NCBI GenBank assembly: GCA_963556255.1
Contig: OY744604.1
Span: forward strand, 71,405,390-71,469,389
Source of the DNA: Allolobophora icterica
Lineage: Eukaryota > Annelida > Clitellata > Crassiclitellata > Lumbricidae
DNA: 64,000 nucleotides
Direction of reading: 5' to 3'
Part shown: one piece after another, positions 36,109 to 48,809 of the stretch
How the letters are laid out: every line of letters starts with the position of its first letter
How positions within the stretch are numbered: the first letter of the stretch is position 1
Notes under the pieces: model-generated
Told to the model about the DNA's origin: nothing
Databases searched by the model: none
What the model saw: only the letters and a program-made list of their open reading frames with translations
Position numbers and translations under genes: made by a program

Positions 36109-36635
36109 TTTAATCTAAACTTCTGTAACTTCGTTTGTAGTTCAACAGTGCTAATGGTCGGTGCTGTTGTACAACTAAAGATTTTTTGGAAGCCGTTGCA
36201 ACATTTATAAAAGCGCTACTCAACGATTCAGAGGCGCTCCCGATCCAGTCAGGGAAGATATTGATCGAGTAATGAAACTGAACTTCCATGCAATGTGAAC
36301 TACAGCGTGCGTAAAAGGCACGTAACATCATGGTGGATCTAATTAAATAAACACACTGAAATCTATTTATCAGAAAAACGAGTTTAGCTAATGCTTCAGC
36401 CCTCGATCGATGACTATGAAATGCCTTACATATACTGGCATGATGAATTAATGCTATAAGATTATTGTGTCATAGCCACCATAATGAGTAGCACGGTAAA
36501 TTGGTGAGCTAATGCCTGATATTCCACTGGGTGACACTTTAAGTAAACAAATAGTAGCCTAATCTTTCATTATCTTGCTAATTGATATTATAAATTAAGC
36601 GAAAGTTACGTTTATGTATAAAAGTGAAATATTTG

Positions 36636-37213
36636 CAGTGCTGGGTAAACTCAGACAAGAAATGAGTTAAATCAAAACTCAACTCATGCACCTCAAAATG
36701 AGTTTAAACTCACTCAACTCATCCTAGGTGAAATGAGTTAACTCAAACTCAGTTGGTAAATGAGCTAAATCATGAACTCACACGTTTCATACTAGCACGT
36801 TCTAATCGAGCAACAATTTTTCCATCACGCCTACTTGTAACAGAAAAATATTTTCCATTAAGAATACACGGTACTTCAGCCATGTTGTTCTTAACTGTTC
36901 ACAATATACAAAATATGCAGTGCTTAAACACTGTCCGCTAGCAGTGTTTACGACCCTCTCTGCCGTCACCACTCACCAGTATGGAAAGCCGACGATATAA
37001 AAAGGCTTGTTTCAACATGATATGTGCCGAGTGCCGAAGGGTGAGTTGAGTTTAAAATAATTGAGAGTTACAACTCAAACTCACAGAAAATACGAATTAA
37101 CTCAAACTCATAACTCACACTCTTTAAGGTGAGTTAACTCAAACTCATAAATCACAGCAAGTGAGTTAACTCGTGAGTTTAAACTCATCTGAGTTAACTC
37201 ATACCCAACACTG
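36636..37213. mobile_element. hAT-like element, copy B only (CAGTGCTGGGTA ends)
   Basis: Ends CAGTGCTGGGTA and the inverted CAGTGTTGGGTA, with perfect duplications AATATTTG at 36628-36635 and 37214-37221. Copy A has the uninterrupted site near 7290. The interior is full of 'gagttaactcaaactca' words in both orientations, which could fold into hairpins. At 578 bp it is non-autonomous. Confidence 0.92.
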
Positions 37214-37434
37214 AATATTTGTATGCAATAGGTTGAGGCAGACTTCTGTCTTACATTTCTGTATTATTCAAGTTTCATGTTTTACAGCGTTGTATTGATG
37301 GATATGACAATAAACTTAAGTTTTATTTCATATTAAATTTTACATATGACAAGACGAACTTTACAAACCATGTTACAGTAGAGAAGTATATTTGATTGCA
37401 AACTCTTCTGTGGTATTCAGTGCAGTTAATTCGT

Positions 37435-38820
37435 AGATATTGGAAAGAACTGTGCAGCGGTTTATTTGAGCTCACGTTTAGCAGTTGCAGAAATTGCACA
37501 GTTTCAGTTTGACCTCAAAGTCGCTTCAGTTCAAGGCTCCATTCTTTCGAGCTAAATTATTTTATTAGCGATATCTTTTTAATTTAAGAAGTAGGTCCTA
37601 TTTCTCTTTAGCAAAAAAAACAATGCTATCTTTTAATTTAGGAATAGGCCCAATATCTCTTTAACATAAAAACTAATGCATACGCATAGGCATTAATCAG
37701 ATTCATTCATTTTCGAGACCTATTTATTCAGAGCGTATTTCCTATGCACTCTTAGCACCCTCTGTATGTAAACGATCGCATATGCAGAGCCTTACAAGAA
37801 CTTCACGAGGGCGCAACCCTTTCTAAGGTATTCAATTGCGTTATTATTGATCACTACTTCGTGCAGTTTGAAAAACTTGATTTCTGTTTCAATTCAGAAT
37901 ATCTTAAGAAAACCATTGCATTTAAGAATAATTGTAAGATACAAAATCTGTATTTGCATACTGTTACCTTTGACTCTGCACAGTCTATTTTTGCAAACAG
38001 TTTTAAAACGCACGTGTTTAGATCTCTTAGTAGATTGGCCTATGATGTACCCAAACTGCGCTATATTTAGTGCCCGGGGACACACATGCGTACATACATA
38101 TTAATTAAGCTTTAGTTGCTAAACTTTGCAAGCACTCCGACATGAATGGCCATGATACATTTTGATATATAACCATTTATGCTTCATTCATGGGAGAGAT
38201 ATGATGAAATGATATACAATTATTTATTGTTTTCTGTTTTGCTATATGCAATGGCGATCAAAGAAGATGCAGATATTACGAACACCTGTTATTGCTCCAT
38301 TCACACTGTAAATAGCAGTAAAGTTCATTGACTGTATTCGGTGTCTTATCTTTTTACTAGAATCATCAAAATTAGTCAGCGGAAAATGACAATAACAGAG
38401 ATTCCTTGCTAAACAGGAAGCAAGTGCAAAGATTTAAAATTATGATTAACTGCCGAGCAAATTCTGCAGTTTTAGACAAGGTAAACCACCGAAATGGCGC
38501 AGAAGTCGATACTAGGAACGGTTACGGACCAACAAAAATGTTGTTGAATTAGTAATAACACAAGAGTTGGCCGACTAGTAATGTATGTAATTGAAGTAAC
38601 ACTAATCGTCGTTTTTACATTGTTTATGAGTCGTTTCATAACTTTTAGTTAAAATTCTAATAAATATGATCTATATTGTTTCTTCTAGTCAGATTGAAAA
38701 ATTACAGAAAGTATTATTATCAACGTGTCCTGTTGTCTCCGTGACTGTGTTAAGCAAAAATGTCAATAGTAGCCATGCATTTTGCAAACATACACGTACA
38801 AACACATAAATAACCGCGTA
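37435..38820. other. Copy B-specific stretch, no gene recognised
   Basis: It replaces the TA repeat of copy A. It contains a fragment of the old duplicated module (38590-38770). The plus-strand frames at 37847-38104 and 37861-38070 show no family features. Confidence 0.4.
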
Positions 38821-39291
38821 TATATAATTATATATATATATATATCTATATCTATAGGCTTACCTACCAACCGTCGCTATGTACAGTTGTACACTACAAC
38901 ATTCGTATGCAGATGATCTTTTCGTAGTCGGGTCAATATACGAAAAACCCACCTAACCCCCAAAAAATTGATAGAAAAGGTTTCTCAGGTGATTTTATTA
39001 CCATTTGGCATGCTAATTAATATAGTGAAATTCTACTCTATTCTGATCATTCGAAAAGGGTCAGTTTCAAGATGGCGTCCAAGATGGCTGCCGGGAGCTA
39101 AAATTGTCTGTATCAAGCACTATTCACCTCGAAATGTGCTTTTGGTGTCTAACTGTAGGTTTTATTGCTTAGCGTTCAGTTAAAATAACTTTAATCACTT
39201 AATATATCATTTCAACATGACGTCCAAGATGGCTGCCTGGGCTTAAATTGTCTATATCTCAAGCATTATTCAACCTAGAAAGGTGGTTTTT

Positions 39292-39765
39292 TTGCATTAG
39301 TTGCGACCTATGTGAGTTCTAAGTGGGTTCCATATTAGAATATTAGTGTTATATATAGACTCCATGTAGGCATGCTGGCAGGGTACTGGAGTGCGTGGTA
39401 CCAAGAGCAACATGACTTCGACACTGGTTCAAATCAGCTTGACCATACCCTACCTTTCCATAACTTAATACGAGCTCAGTCCTTTCTCTCCTGCCTTCTT
39501 TGAAGCAAGAAATGTCTTTTGAATAGTCGAAAAGACACACCACAATTGAATCCCTTTAATTTGTACATACTACATACACATACATTATACACAGCTAATC
39601 TGCTTCAGAACTAATAAAAGAAATAAAAGTCTGAAGTCGAACATATGCTACAGATTTCAAAATAAGTGTTAGGACTACCCTGCCAGTATGACATGGAGTT
39701 TATATATGACACTAATATTCTAATATGGAATCCAAGAGTTCACATGGGTCACAACTGATGCCCAT
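39292..39765. mobile_element. Non-autonomous element with about 95-bp inverted repeats (copy B)
   Basis: The left arm (39292-39390) and right arm (39668-39765) are inverted copies, including 'gttccatattagaatatta' and 'actccatgtaggcatgctgg' words. This is the fuller version of the element at 8085-8510. The inner region holds no recognisable frame. Confidence 0.55.
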
Positions 39766-40284
39766 GCAAGCAGGGTCAAGTATCTATTGCTAGCGAGCAA
39801 AACCAAAATGATGGATATAACGCATTCAGTTTTGAACGACCTTGCTAGCTGACGTTGATGTTTAATTTATAATTATCATTGAAATCAATTAATTTTTCGT
39901 TCTTTAACCATATGGAAAGTATTTCCAGACTTTGAGTGTCAGCGTAATTTTACAACCGTTCTTCTTTATGGGGACGACCAATAACACCTACGCTGCTTTT
40001 ATTCATCACTTTTGGTTTTGTGATAGTAAAACTCTATTTAAACCTTGACTGCATTTCTTCGTGGTTAGAACTTAATTAAGCACCGGCACCGAAGCCGAAA
40101 TTCGAGACTGGTTCATAGTAACACACAAAAGCAGATAGAAGAATTGTTACGGACCACAGGAGGAAGGTTCATGTCAAGTCTCGAGTCAGCTGGGTGGAAG
40201 ATGAGCTCTGGTCCTCCGCAGATTGAGGTGAAGTTGTCGCTCATCTGCACATGAATTCGAAAGTTTTATGCATGCAATACTAGC

Positions 40285-40527
<243 letters not shown>

Positions 40528-40755
40528 CTGATTAAAATATAATATTAATCGGTAAACCATATCGGACGTATTACATGCACCTGTTAAGCTATGTCTCGAG
40601 TGCTTTCTACGGTTTTATCCAAGGCCCATATAGGGGCCTACTGCCATCTTCATCTTGTAATCTAAAAAGTTAATAAGTCAATTATAGTATTCGGAGTTCT
40701 CAATTTTACTCGGACGGTTTGTAATGCAACATGACAAGCAGCAGTACATCTAGGT

Positions 40756-41102
40756 AAGAGATGGTGAACCTTTCTAAGGGTGCGTGCCAGAAGTGGCGCT
40801 AAATCATTTTAAAAGCTACCCTTGCGTGCCCCTCGGAATTTTGCGCAGTAAAATATCATTATTTTTCGCATTTGCGTTTTACTTGACAAAGCTTACAAAC
40901 TGAAATAAGACACTATTTCAAAGATGCTTTTAGAAAGGTGCTAGAATAAAATCCATCAAAAAAGAATATGTGGATTCCTAGAGTCATTGTGTATTTAGAA
41001 GTTTGAAATGTTGGGGACGCTCTGAATTTCTTAATTACGCGTGCGCAAATTATTTTCACGTGCGCCACTGTCGGCACGCGTGCCATGGGTTCGCCACCTC
41101 TG
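40756..41102. mobile_element. Old hAT-like element with GGTGGCGAACC ends (copy B)
   Basis: Counterpart of 11815-12152, with a mutated left end (gatggtgaacc). The right end ggttcgccacctctg is intact. Confidence 0.7.
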
Positions 41103-41146
41103 ATCTTAGACTAGGTGTTCTGCGTCCAGTGGTGTATGAGGATATG

Positions 41147-41958
41147 CAGTGCGTCTGATTTGAAAATGGTAGGCGGGTTGAAAATCGATCGCGCTGGATC
41201 GAGCAGGCGAGCGATATGCGGTCGACCTCGGGAGCTCTTGTGTACAACGTATTTTGTGTATCGTATTCGTAATTTTTCGTATCGCTGCACATAGTACTCA
41301 TCTAATAGGCCTATCTTACTTCAGTTCCGTTATCTGAGTAGGTCTCTTGAAGAGGCGCTATATGAATTCACAGAATGAATCATTGAATACTCACTCAAAA
41401 CCTACCATTGACGTAAGATGACGTGTGACGGCTGATTTTACAACGTTTGTTGAGCCTTCGGCAGACGTTGAACACTTATTTTTAGCTTGACCTTTCAGCC
41501 GGCAATCCATTCGAATTTTATCGTTTTGCTCTCTGCAAGATTTGCAGTATATTTTGTTCACAGTCCGACGATTTTCTATTTCGACTACATCGACATCGAC
41601 ATATGCAGTGCGTCTGTCAAGCGGCGTGAGGTGTCGGCCGTCTTGTTATATCCAATCATATTGCACGAAATTGGAGTGATTAGTCAGCAATAATTAGGAC
41701 AGGTGACGGCACGCAATCACCGCTGCCGCAAGTAAGTAAATTGAAGTAATCTGAAGTAATTAGATAAATAAAATATTGGTCTGGCCCCAGGTTCGTCTAT
41801 CCGTCTCGGAGTCTAACTCAAACTCAGCGAGCAACGACCGACTGTCACCGACGGTTAGAAGCCTTCGGCTAGGTGAGCGGTAAATCGCTCGCCTGTACCT
41901 TTGCTAGACGAGCGACCAAGGAGAGCGATCGATCGCTCGCCTTAAATCAGACGCTCTG
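41147..41958. mobile_element. hAT-like element, copy B only (CAGTGCGTCTGATTT ends)
   Basis: Ends CAGTGCGTCTGATTT and the inverted CAGAGCGTCTGATTT, flanks AGGATATG (41139-41146) and AGGATAGG (41959-41966). Copy A reads straight through at 'aggatatgtcatcacg'. A LINE tail (gaggcgctatatgaat) lies inside near 41350. It is 812 bp; 'gagcgatcgatcgctcgcc' words near the right end are palindromic. Confidence 0.88.
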
Positions 41959-42665
41959 AGGATAGGTCATCACGCGACCAACTGCGCTGAAAGACCGTTC
42001 GCTATTATTCTGGGATGGTGTTAGGCCCTATTGAAGTGAAACGATGCGTCGCTTACATGGTGTTCATGCGTCGTTTTTCAATTGTTAGTTATACGGTACC
42101 AGTGGCGTAACAGCCATATAACGAGGGTGGACAAAGTCCAGGGGCCCCCGAGGTCCCAGGGGCCCCAAGCTTTTTTACTGTGCACCCTGTCACTGTGTCA
42201 CATTCTGCTTTCGGGCCATATTATTTCATTTTCCTCCAAGCACAATTTTTTTTAATATGGTTAGTTGTTCCATCTGATGACATATTTAGCCTACGGTTTT
42301 CAAAAGTGCCACATCAAGGCCCATGTAGGTCTGGGCCTCTCTGCAGCCTGAAATAGCTGTATATTTAACTGATGCTTCATGGTGCATGCATGATGCTCAC
42401 ATTGCACAGGGCCACAGACGTACAGTATGTACGCGTGGTGTATGTCTAGGTCACCGGGTCGCCAAGGTCGGGGTATGTGACCCTGATCAACAGTAGAATC
42501 GAAACCACTGCATACAGTTCAACAGCATTCACACATCTCTCAGCTCCAGAGGAGCTAAGAAACACCTGAAATAATATATGCCTAATTGTTCGTCTCTCTT
42601 TCGCTTTCTCAATCGCTCGCTCTTTGTCACTGTCTCTCTCGTAGCTGTCTCTGTCTCTCTGTCTC

Positions 42666-42669
<4 letters not shown>

Positions 42670-42738
<69 letters not shown>
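42670..42738. repeat. GT then CT microsatellite inside the hAT element
   Basis: A GT run followed by a CT run; the frames across it are artefacts. Confidence 0.95.
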
Positions 42739-43051
42739 AAGCCTTGTGGGCTATACACACTAGGCCTACTCTGTCTACACAGTCTTACTTCTTCATTCTC
42801 CGCAGCCTTACGTTAAAGTATAGTGTCTATTGTTCGCTTACGTTCAAAGAAAAAACGACTTCCATTTAACTTTTTAATCGACGGCTACAAGAGGCAGCGA
42901 ATCTAAGACTCAACTGACGGTAAGGAACTTCTTAATTTAGAATAGCAGTTGTTGCTTTACTTTTTAAAGTAGTATAAATAATCTGCTTCACTGCGTGAAA
43001 CATTACTAACGCCTTTTACTTACAAAAAAAACGTATCTTAGATCAACTATC

Positions 43052-43180
43052 TCACAGGACAGGCTTGATGGGCTTGCTCTTCTTGCGATCGAAAACGAAT
43101 GGGCAAAACAATTAAATATTGATAATTTGATAGACACATTTGCTAATAGTAAAGCTAAAATAGCCAAATTCATGAAGTAA
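43052..43180 (+). pseudogene. hAT transposase C-terminal remnant
   Basis: 43 codons: SQDRLDGLALLAIENEWAKQ, then hydrophobic residues and ANSKAKIAKFMK before TAA. RLDGLALLAIE is the characteristic C-terminal helix of hAT transposases, in a position about 350 bp from the right end. The upstream coding region is deleted. Confidence 0.8.
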
Positions 43181-43775
43181 TTATCTGAAGAAGCGCTTCG
43201 CACTGGCGACGGTGACTGGGAGAGTGACAAACAGCACACAGGCATTAGCCAGTTCCAGAATAGGTGACGTGATTTGAGAGCTCAATATGAGAACTACAGA
43301 CATTACATTAGGGCCTACTGTGCACGTTGGCAATACATTTTTATTGTATTCATGTTTTGTCCTGAACTATTAATGTGACTTGAACTATAGATCATTAATG
43401 AGAACGTTTAATACTCTTTTTTAACCTAACTGCAGTTTAAAATAGCTATCTCGTTTTTTTCACTTTTTAATGGGTAAGGGCCCCCAAGCTTAGAATGTCC
43501 AGGGGCCCCCGGCTAGGTTGTTACGCCACTGTACGGTACGCTATTTGAATATGATCTATGTTGTTTTCAGTCAGATTGCAAATTTATAGAAAAACATGTA
43601 TCAACGTGTCCTGTGGTCGGTTCGTATTCGTGATTGCATGGTCGTTAAGCAAATACGACGAACACAGTTGGGAAAACACAAAGCTCTGTTATCGTCAGAA
43701 TACCCTGTAATTATAGTTATTGTCATTATATTAATATCCTACAATCATAGTCGTTGTCATAGGCACTGCTGGACT

Positions 43776-43954
43776 CAGGACCGGTTCGTCCTGTAGGCGA
43801 ACTAGGCAACTGCCTAGGGCCGCCGATTTTTAGGGGCCGCCAATTTTCCATTTAAAAAATAATTTTATTATGATTCGGTAGATGGAAGTATTATAGTATT
43901 GGTTTATAGTGTTGGTGTAATAAATCGCGTATATGTGTAACCGTGAATTGCCTG
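43776..43954. mobile_element. Possible hAT-like insertion, copy B only (CAGG...CCTG)
   Basis: A 179-bp insertion relative to copy A, which reads cactgttggactcattg. Flanks GCTGGACT and CCTGGACT match at 7 of 8. The ends share only CAGG/CCTG, so the superfamily is tentative. Internal words include 'ctgcctagggccgcc'. Confidence 0.6.
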
Positions 43955-44511
43955 CCTGGACTCATTGTAACGCATATCAAATATTTGTCGTTGGATTTGT
44001 ACGTGGTGACTGTTGTTTACTATTGCACCATGGCAACATGGATTTTAAGGTTGATTATATTTGTGAATTAAAGGAAGTTATTTCGTATTAGACCAAACGC
44101 AGAGCAGTCGATTTTGGCAAAATTCTGAACTATGATTTTCGACAGTCACATAAATTTAGTTCAAAACAGAATTGCCTTGTAATATTTTTTTTTCGCTAGC
44201 ACAAACTTTAGCACAGTGATTAAAGAAGACCTTCACGAACTTGATCACATGAAGTTTACATGTTCCTTAATATGATCATGAAAATGCGATTTTGCTGTAA
44301 CTGATTTTCGGTCAAACGCTAACATTTAATTCACGCCAAAGTAAATTGTCATAATGTTTCTATCTGTATGTGCCAAATTGTGGGGGGATCTCGCTGGTGG
44401 AATAAACGACCGAACGAAGGAACGAATAAATGAATGAATGAATGAATGTTACAATTCGACGTAAGCTATCTGTGTTCCTGTATATCTTATATGGAGTTCA
44501 TTTATTCATAG

Positions 44512-44695
44512 TGGTAGTCTGGAATAGACTTCCCTTAGAGCTCCGCATGTGCCCTGGGGCCACCCCTGGCCTATTTCTTACAAATCTGAAAACTGCCTTA
44601 TATATGAACGTGCTGGTGTCGGGAGCGCCTCTGAGTAGTTACCTTGAAGGGGCGCTATATAAATCTTCAAATGAATGAATGAATGTATGTATTTA
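44512..44695 (+). mobile_element. CR1/L2-like LINE 3' end, copy B only
   Basis: The plus frame reads VVWNRLPLELRMCPGATPGL then FLTNLKTALY, followed by the tail gaggagcgcctctgag-like and ggggcgctatataaat with ATGA repeats. Copy A has no LINE at this site. Confidence 0.75.
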
Positions 44696-44700
44696 TTTAT

Positions 44701-44930
44701 TTTATTTATTCCGGATATTTCTATAGCGCCTCTCGAAGTCAACTACTACCCAGAGGCGCTCCCGACTACAGCATTTGATACTGTGCCGGAATTTTCACGC
44801 CGAAGCGCCACGAGCAATTGCGAGTGAAGGACTTGCCCAAGGTCCGTACGCATCGGCTATAGTGGGATTCGAACCTGCAACCCTCCGATCACAAGGCGCC
44901 GAACTTACCACTGAGCCACCACGCCCCCAC
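44701..44930 (-). mobile_element. tRNA-derived SINE with LINE-like tail, copy B only
   Basis: On the minus strand: GTGGCTCAGTGGTAAG (box A, 44920-44905), GGTTCGAATCCC (box B, about 44875-44865), a body shared with 23241-23456, and the tail gaggcgctatagaaat. It abuts the plus-strand LINE end at 44695 tail to tail. Confidence 0.85.
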
Positions 44931-45703
44931 ATGTATGTGTTTATATATGCATGCATGCATGCATGAATATTAGAATATATACACGTTAGGTAAGGTATGC
45001 ATCATATTTTCAGCTCAAAGATGTTTTAACGGCCAGGTCGAATTATCATGCCAATTCACGTGTAAACCCCATATCCGAAATTATATCTTGATAGCTAAGC
45101 GTTCAGGACTTGTGCAAGGCGACCGATATTAGGACCCCGGGGATCTTCCTCGTTTGGGCCAAGAATTTGATGTCACGATGTCTGTTCTTCGTGTGTTTGA
45201 TGTTCCTCTCATAGGAATTAATTATCATGTTAAATAAATGTGTTATTTTGCGTGTTCGTTTGCAAAATTGACTGAGATTTGGTTGATTTGCAGTATTGAA
45301 GATTACTTCGGTTATGCGAGGAGAGGTTCTCATTATGTTGTTCAATTCCATACACAAAGGAATTCTCTCAATTTGGGAAAGAGCACGGATCCCAATTTGC
45401 AAAACTGGTCGCAACGTCGTCTTCATTTAGCGAATGAATGGAGAAACCCACTCGGTGCTTGCTTTTAGAGTTTGCTGGTTGTTGTGTGGCCACGATAATG
45501 AGATCAACTTAGCATCATAAATGCACATGCATTAAATAAATATCAATGGGTATCTTTTGTTTTAGTTGTGCAGAGGATTAAATAATCCCAATTTCAACAC
45601 AACCTGAAAGTATAAAATTAATGGCTAATCAATAATGCAGTGTTCAGTTATGGGCAGGCAACAGTCTTTGTAGCGTTGGACAACGGTCTAGGGGATGGTT
45701 GAT

Positions 45704-45885
45704 CAGGCCCGCATTAAGGGAGGGGTGCTAAGGGTGCTGCAACACCCGGGCCCGCAGTTTTGAGGGGCCCGCATTTTCGGAAGTACATTAAAAACTTTTA
45801 TTATACTTGTAATTGGGCCTGCGCTGATGGCTATATACTAGGTAATCACAGCACCCGGGTCCGCACTAGCCTTAATGCGCCACTG
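45704..45885. mobile_element. hAT-like MITE shared by both copies (copy B)
   Basis: Left end CAGGCCCGCATTAAGG, right end CCTTAATGCGCCACTG, duplications TGGTTGAT at 45696-45703 and 45886-45893. The right end is better kept than in copy A. Confidence 0.88.
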
Positions 45886-46130
45886 TGGTTGATCCTCATT
45901 TAATTAAACCGCTAAAACACAACAGCTGCTGAGTTGATATTAGTCATTGACTTGTGCTGTGTGCGAATATGAGAATAATAGAGACAATGAAGTGGGCTCC
46001 AAGGCAACGGTTACTAGGGACTCTGCAACACCTTCAAACATCGCCAGTCGGTAGAACACAGACAATAGTAGAGGGCTTTGTAGAATGATTGGCTAACAGA
46101 AGTTTAGCAATTTCTCTATGATACGGGAGG

Positions 46131-46350
46131 GGGGATAGATGAATGGTAACACTCGTGGCCAGGAGCACATTAGATCACGGTTCGATACCCGTAACCCATC
46201 TCTAGAGCGGACGCCTTTGCGTGGTTGTCAAAACGTGTATTTAATTAAGATCTTGATTGCAATAATCTTGTTTCAATGTAATTTTACTGTGTATTTGTCC
46301 GTTTAAATTAATAAAGATTATTATTATTATTATTTATGTTATTATTATTA
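46131..46350 (+). mobile_element. tRNA-derived SINE with ATT tail (copy B)
   Basis: Counterpart of 15500-15720, with box B at 46179-46189 and almost no differences. Confidence 0.65.
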
Positions 46351-47594
46351 TTATTTTTATTTTTATTCAAACACCCATATTCGGTTCTACTTGGCAGTTG
46401 CAGGTACTACCTGGAATAACGTAAGATATTAGCAAATATGAGTGAGTGAATAAGTGAGGTATTGTCGTGATAAGTTCTTAAATTACAATATATTTTGGCA
46501 TATGACAGCATAGACAGGGAAAGGACAAATTACATAAATAGACTTGTCCTGAACCAATAGGCCAGTCTCTGATAGAGTTTTAAATATTAATTGTTACTTC
46601 AAATTCATAAACATACCATGTATAGTCTATTAGCACGGGACACATTAATTAAAATATTAATATTCCTTATCTTGCTAAGTAGATATAATATTATGACTTG
46701 CTTGTAAGTGTGGTTCCGAAGAGTACATCCCTTCTGTGCTCAGTGCATGGAGAACTTCGTCTCCTGCCTTTGCTCCTCTTCTTCTTCGCTACGAAGTCAA
46801 ATAACTCAGAATATGGCGTCAACTGTCAACTTCCAATGACAATCTAGGTATCTGCGGGAGCTCACCAGTGCAGTGTTTCCTAGTTATCTGAAATCAAATT
46901 GATCAACTTTTGCTCTAATTGACTTTTACATTATTTAGGCTGGCGCTTGCAGCACCGTTTTCAGATTCCTCCATGAGGAATTTTTATGCTACGTCTAGAA
47001 TCAGGTGGGTGAAGGATGAGCTCTGTGGCCTGCAGGGAGCGCAGCTGTCGCTTTCCGGCAAATCAATGTGAAGTTTTATGCTTGAACTGCTGCGATATGA
47101 ACGGCCATGCAACTATTTAGTTCTCCATAGCTACCCTGAAGCTGCGTCAGGAATCGTCTTAGTTTAAATCGATATTATCTGTATATTATAAGAGAAGCAA
47201 CGAGCATCGGTCTAATTTTACATAAAGCACGCACTTTATCATTACAATAAACCTGCAATCATACCCGAAGGGGCCCGTAATAGACCAATATATCTATATG
47301 GACCAATGTAGGGCCATATGGGCTCCAACAGTTGTTCATTGGCATGCCGGTAGTAGGCCTAACAGTAGGTATAAACGACCGTTGAAATGTAAAAACTGCT
47401 TATCTATCAGAACAGGTTGCATTTTGCTGTACTATAGTTTATTGCATATGTCAACACATAATTATATAGTGCTTCAAAACCAGCAACGCTTTGAGTGGCG
47501 TTTCCGGCATGAGAGCCTCGGCAAAGCAGGTAAGCGAATTAGCAGTCCTGCTCATACATCCACATCAGTCTGAATAGTACTATTCGAAATCAGG

Positions 47595-48795
47595 TAGGGA
47601 CCTGCGAATCACAAATTTTCCGTCGAATCGAACCTCGAATCGAATCGGGGGTTAAGATTCGAATTCGAATCGAATCTCGAATCGAATCAGCGGGTACCAA
47701 AACCACGTTTTGATATTCAAATAGTGTGTATGTGATAGCACAGGCGTACCACATGCAGTATCAATATCTCAATAACATTTCTGCAGTTTAAAATCAATTA
47801 AACTAAACATTAAGCTAATTAACAGAATAACTCACAAATAATTTATGAGTTAAGTAAGTAAGTATATTCTTTATTTTACCAATTGCATAACCACACTTTG
47901 GTGTAGGCCTACATTCCTCTAAGCCAGGCATGGGCAACTTCTTTTAATATAGGGCCGCCTAAGATTTAAGGGCAGCTCTGGGGCCGTATGCCAATCGCAG
48001 GCTAATTTTTGCAGATTAATTTGCCCCAGAAAATGAGAAAATATTAATTTCGGTTAAACTTCTAGTTTAAAATAAATGAAAATAATTTTTATGATGAAAA
48101 CATAGGCCTAATTATCCTAATGCCTACAGTTCTACAGTGCAATAAAAAAACAAAATATGTTTCAAGTTTCTTCAGTTTTAAAAATAAATAAAACTGTTAG
48201 TCTGTACAATGCATCCATTTGCTAGATGTGCAATATTTAATATATAGGGGCCTAATAATGATTAAGGTGAGATCTGACACTTCTTCCCACCACACAAATC
48301 CGGAATGTTTACTTTAATGTTCGAAGTGCCAATTCGAAGTTCATTGGAGAGATTGTCATCTGCTAGGCCTAGTCTGCATCCGTTTTTGCATTTTATTCGT
48401 TTAATCTCTGAGAAGAACTGTTCACAAATTCGCGAATATAGGTGCTTGGAAACGGTGCAACCATTTTCAGGGCATGAAATCTATGTGAAGGGTGAGAATC
48501 CTGAGAAATGTACAGTTTATAGAACTAAATCAGAGGTAGGCCTACTTCACAAAATTTCCTTTTCAATTCACTGTTGCTGAGGGTTTGCTGTCGTCGTATG
48601 CCGCGTTGCACGCAGAAATTAAAAAACCAATCCACGCGCAGTAAACAAATAAAACAATTACTTTTCAACAAAGGGCTAATCATTTTTCCGAAAAAGATTC
48701 GAAATTTTTCGAATCGTGACATCATTTTCGAATCGAATCGAATACCGCCGCCCGAATCGTTTTCGAATCGAATATCGAAGCTTCGCAGGTCCCTA
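47595..48795. mobile_element. hAT-like element, copy B only (TAGGGACCTGCGAA ends)
   Basis: Perfect inverted ends TAGGGACCTGCGAA and perfect duplications AAATCAGG at 47587-47594 and 48796-48803. Copy A has the single site at about 16963. Subterminal 'cgaatcgaatcgaa' words occur at both ends. A second hAT-type left end (ccaggcatgggcaactt) lies inside near 47927. It is 1,201 bp, with no intact transposase. Confidence 0.95.
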
Positions 48796-48809
48796 AAATC
48801 AGGTGATTA

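Larger units (their letters stand above)
42100..43531 (+). mobile_element. hAT element with transposase relic, copy B only (CAGTGGCGTAACARCC ends)
   Basis: Ends CAGTGGCGTAACAGCC and the inverted CAGTGGCGTAACAACC, perfect duplications TACGGTAC at 42092-42099 and 43532-43539. Copy A has a single TACGGTAC at about 12536, the empty site. Inverted 'ccaggggcccccg' words extend the ends. It contains a transposase C-terminus at 43052-43180 and a GT/CT microsatellite at 42670-42738. It is 1,432 bp, so most of the transposase is missing. Confidence 0.95.
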
